A stretch of DNA of 5,888 nucleotides, taken from positions 1 to 5,888 of the forward strand of contig VSNB01000200.1 in assembly GCA_009774055.1 (NCBI GenBank). The letters run 5' to 3'. Source of the DNA: Clostridiales bacterium. GTDB lineage: Bacteria > Bacillota > Clostridia > Oscillospirales > Oscillospiraceae. Below are positions 4,666 through 5,888 of the stretch, piece after piece; position 1 is the first letter of the stretch, and each line of letters starts with the position of its first letter. The notes beneath the pieces are model-generated. The model was not told the DNA's origin. It did no database searches and was given only the letters and a program-made list of their open reading frames with translations. A program made the translations under genes and the position numbers.

Positions 4666-5772
4666 ATGGAGCGGATTTCAGATAACACCTGCGCCGGAAA
4701 ATGGGTCCAATACGGCAAATTTCAGTTCAAGGACATATCGACTGAGTTGACGACCATCGACTCGCCGGCGGACACGGACGAATTCGTTCGAGTGGATACC
4801 AGCCGGGAAAAGCGCATGGAGGATTGGAAACCGGCCTTTACCGATGCAGCTTTGGAGCGGGCTCCAGCTATGGCCGATGTTTGGAAGGACTGCAAGCAGC
4901 AGACGGAAGCGGCGGTCGGTCAATTTCTGGATGGGGAGATAGACGCCGACGCGCTGTCCCAGGTTTTTCAGCGCGCATACCAGCGCGTGACTGATGCGGC
5001 GCAGGAAAGCGGATACCCGTTTCCTCTCTGGGATGAGGCGATGGGCCCCGCTGCGCTGGAGAGCATTTACGGCGAATTTCGGCGGCAGATTTTGGATGTG
5101 GCTGTACAGCGGAATAACCAGGAAGGCAGGCAGTATGTCAGCGGACAGATTACAGCGCAGAGAAATTGGAAGTATTATAACTCCGACTACTACTTCAAGA
5201 CCGAGGAGGCCATTGGCGCCGTTACGGAGCGGTATACGTCCATGGCGCAGGAAGCGGGTTGGGAGGACTGGGTTTCCGTTCCCGATTACAAGGAAAAGGG
5301 CTTGAATCTGTATTACAACTTCAACACGGCCTTTTCAAATCAATTTTCCGCAGATGAACAATTTATGCTGGACCCGGATCAGGTGCCGCCGAAAGATTTC
5401 CAGTGGTTCTACCAATCCGGCGGCGGGGACGGGCGAACGGGATTTGTGACATCCCTCACCATCGGTCATCAGGACGGCACGGAAACAGTTATCGATTACA
5501 CAAGCCCGGGATTTCATCCAACAGACCCTGCAAGCGGCATGATGTGGGCCTCCTATCGGGATGAGAACGGGGAGCGGCGTCAGATCGGTACGGATTTCCG
5601 GTTTACGTTTGGGGCGTCCGACCTCTATAATGCGGCCTCACTGCTGCATTTTTCCGGTAACAGCGCCGCCGCCCAGGCGGCAAATCGTTTTTTACAGAAT
5701 CTGCAGGTATATCCGGCCGGCTACTTCAGCCGGTTCCCCGCACAGGAAAAGCATTTCAATGCTTACGCATAA
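4666..5772 (+). CDS. Unrecognised 368-residue soluble protein
   Basis: I do not recognise this family. The frame opens at 4576, but the ATG at 4666 is preferred: it has AGGGGG nine bases upstream, and the earlier ATG would lie before the promoter. There is no signal peptide or membrane helix. Residues ~45-200 look helical and charged (DVWKDCKQQTEAAVGQFLDGEIDADALSQVFQRAYQRV, EFRRQILDVAVQRN, TEEAIGAVTERYTSMAQEAGWEDW). Residues ~210-325 are aromatic-rich and more strand-like (LNLYYNFNTAFSNQF, DFQWFYQSGGGDGRTGFVTSLTIGHQDGTETVIDYTS, GMMWASYRDENGERRQIGTDFRFTF). The end is a short helical tail (SAAAQAANRFLQNLQVYPAGYF). No catalytic signature is evident; HQDGTETV is not a known motif to me. It follows the second cassette promoter and shares the MxRIS-type N terminus with the 187-residue protein, which suggests co-expression. 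Codon use looks like the GC-rich flanks. A structural or scaffold role would be a guess. Confidence 0.8.
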   Translation: MERISDNTCAGKWVQYGKFQFKDISTELTTIDSPADTDEFVRVDTSREKRMEDWKPAFTDAALERAPAMADVWKDCKQQTEAAVGQFLDGEIDADALSQVFQRAYQRVTDAAQESGYPFPLWDEAMGPAALESIYGEFRRQILDVAVQRNNQEGRQYVSGQITAQRNWKYYNSDYYFKTEEAIGAVTERYTSMAQEAGWEDWVSVPDYKEKGLNLYYNFNTAFSNQFSADEQFMLDPDQVPPKDFQWFYQSGGGDGRTGFVTSLTIGHQDGTETVIDYTSPGFHPTDPASGMMWASYRDENGERRQIGTDFRFTFGASDLYNAASLLHFSGNSAAAQAANRFLQNLQVYPAGYFSRFPAQEKHFNAYA

Positions 5773-5820
5773 CCCCCGCGAAACGGGAGCCGTCCCTGTG
5801 ACCGGCGGCGCGTACGTAAG

Positions 5821-5856
5821 ATTGTGCAATGCCCCCATCGAGGGGGCATGCACAAT
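5821..5856. terminator. Long hairpin downstream of the 368-residue gene
   Basis: Arms 5821-5836 and 5842-5856 pair over 15 bp with one bulged A and an ATCGA loop. It lies 48 nt after the stop, so terminator is the default reading. No T tract follows, however, so a structured element of another kind is possible. Confidence 0.5.
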
Positions 5857-5866
5857 TGAATTCTGC

Positions 5867-5887
5867 ACGACCGCTCGATGCGGTCGT
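5867..5887. other. Second tandem hairpin at window end
   Basis: An 8-bp stem (5867-5874 with 5880-5887) encloses a TCGAT loop and is followed by TT before the window stops. It lies 10 nt after the preceding hairpin. It may be a terminator whose T run lies beyond the window, or half of a paired RNA structure. Confidence 0.45.
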
Positions 5888-5888
5888 T

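Noticed and set aside
1..5888. CRISPR array, tRNA, rRNA or transposase gene
   Set aside because: No regularly spaced repeats, no cloverleaf or rRNA-like sequence and no transposase motifs were seen on either strand.

Overview
The window looks like a chromosomal stretch from a moderately high-GC Firmicute of the class Clostridia, most likely a gut Oscillospiraceae-type organism. This is inferred from Shine-Dalgarno sites before nearly every gene, consensus sigma-A-type promoters, a PadR/HAAS regulatory pair, a short Ser/Thr/Tyr-rich secreted protein and a GC-rich dihydropyrimidinase. No species can be named from the sequence alone.

Layout. (1) Positions 3-746 (+) hold the C-terminal half of a dihydropyrimidinase/D-hydantoinase whose start lies before the window. 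A strong hairpin at 749-783 separates it from a convergent operon. (2) Positions 799-2026 (-) hold three genes read right to left: a PadR-family repressor, a HAAS-like membrane protein with one transmembrane helix, and a small exported protein. Both junctions are ATGA overlaps, so the three are probably translationally coupled. A 14-bp perfect palindrome at the predicted transcription start suggests PadR autoregulation. (3) Positions 2027-2231 form a divergent, AT-rich control region. It also carries a perfect TTGACA-N17-TATAAT promoter firing rightward. (4) Positions 2232-3881 (+) encode a 549-residue exported protein with an Ig-like domain, a 3D (Asp-Asp-Asp) double-psi-barrel domain and a C-terminal propeller-like region. 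The gene is visibly AT-richer than its flanks. (5) Positions 3939-4502 and 4666-5772 (+) encode two unrecognised proteins without signal peptides. Each is preceded by a near-copy of the same ~63-bp promoter/leader cassette (TTGACA-N17-TATGAK, a shared downstream stretch, then the RBS), and the similarity runs into the first codons. A hairpin terminator lies between them. (6) Positions 5773-5888 are non-coding and hold two tandem hairpins whose loops are exactly complementary.

How the genes may work together. The PadR, HAAS and secreted-protein operon looks like a small self-regulated envelope module. The divergent 3D-domain protein would act on, or bind, the cell wall from outside. The two unknown genes appear to share control through a duplicated promoter. 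The most unusual items are this duplicated cassette, the two stacked palindromes in front of its second copy, and the coupled operon with its operator.
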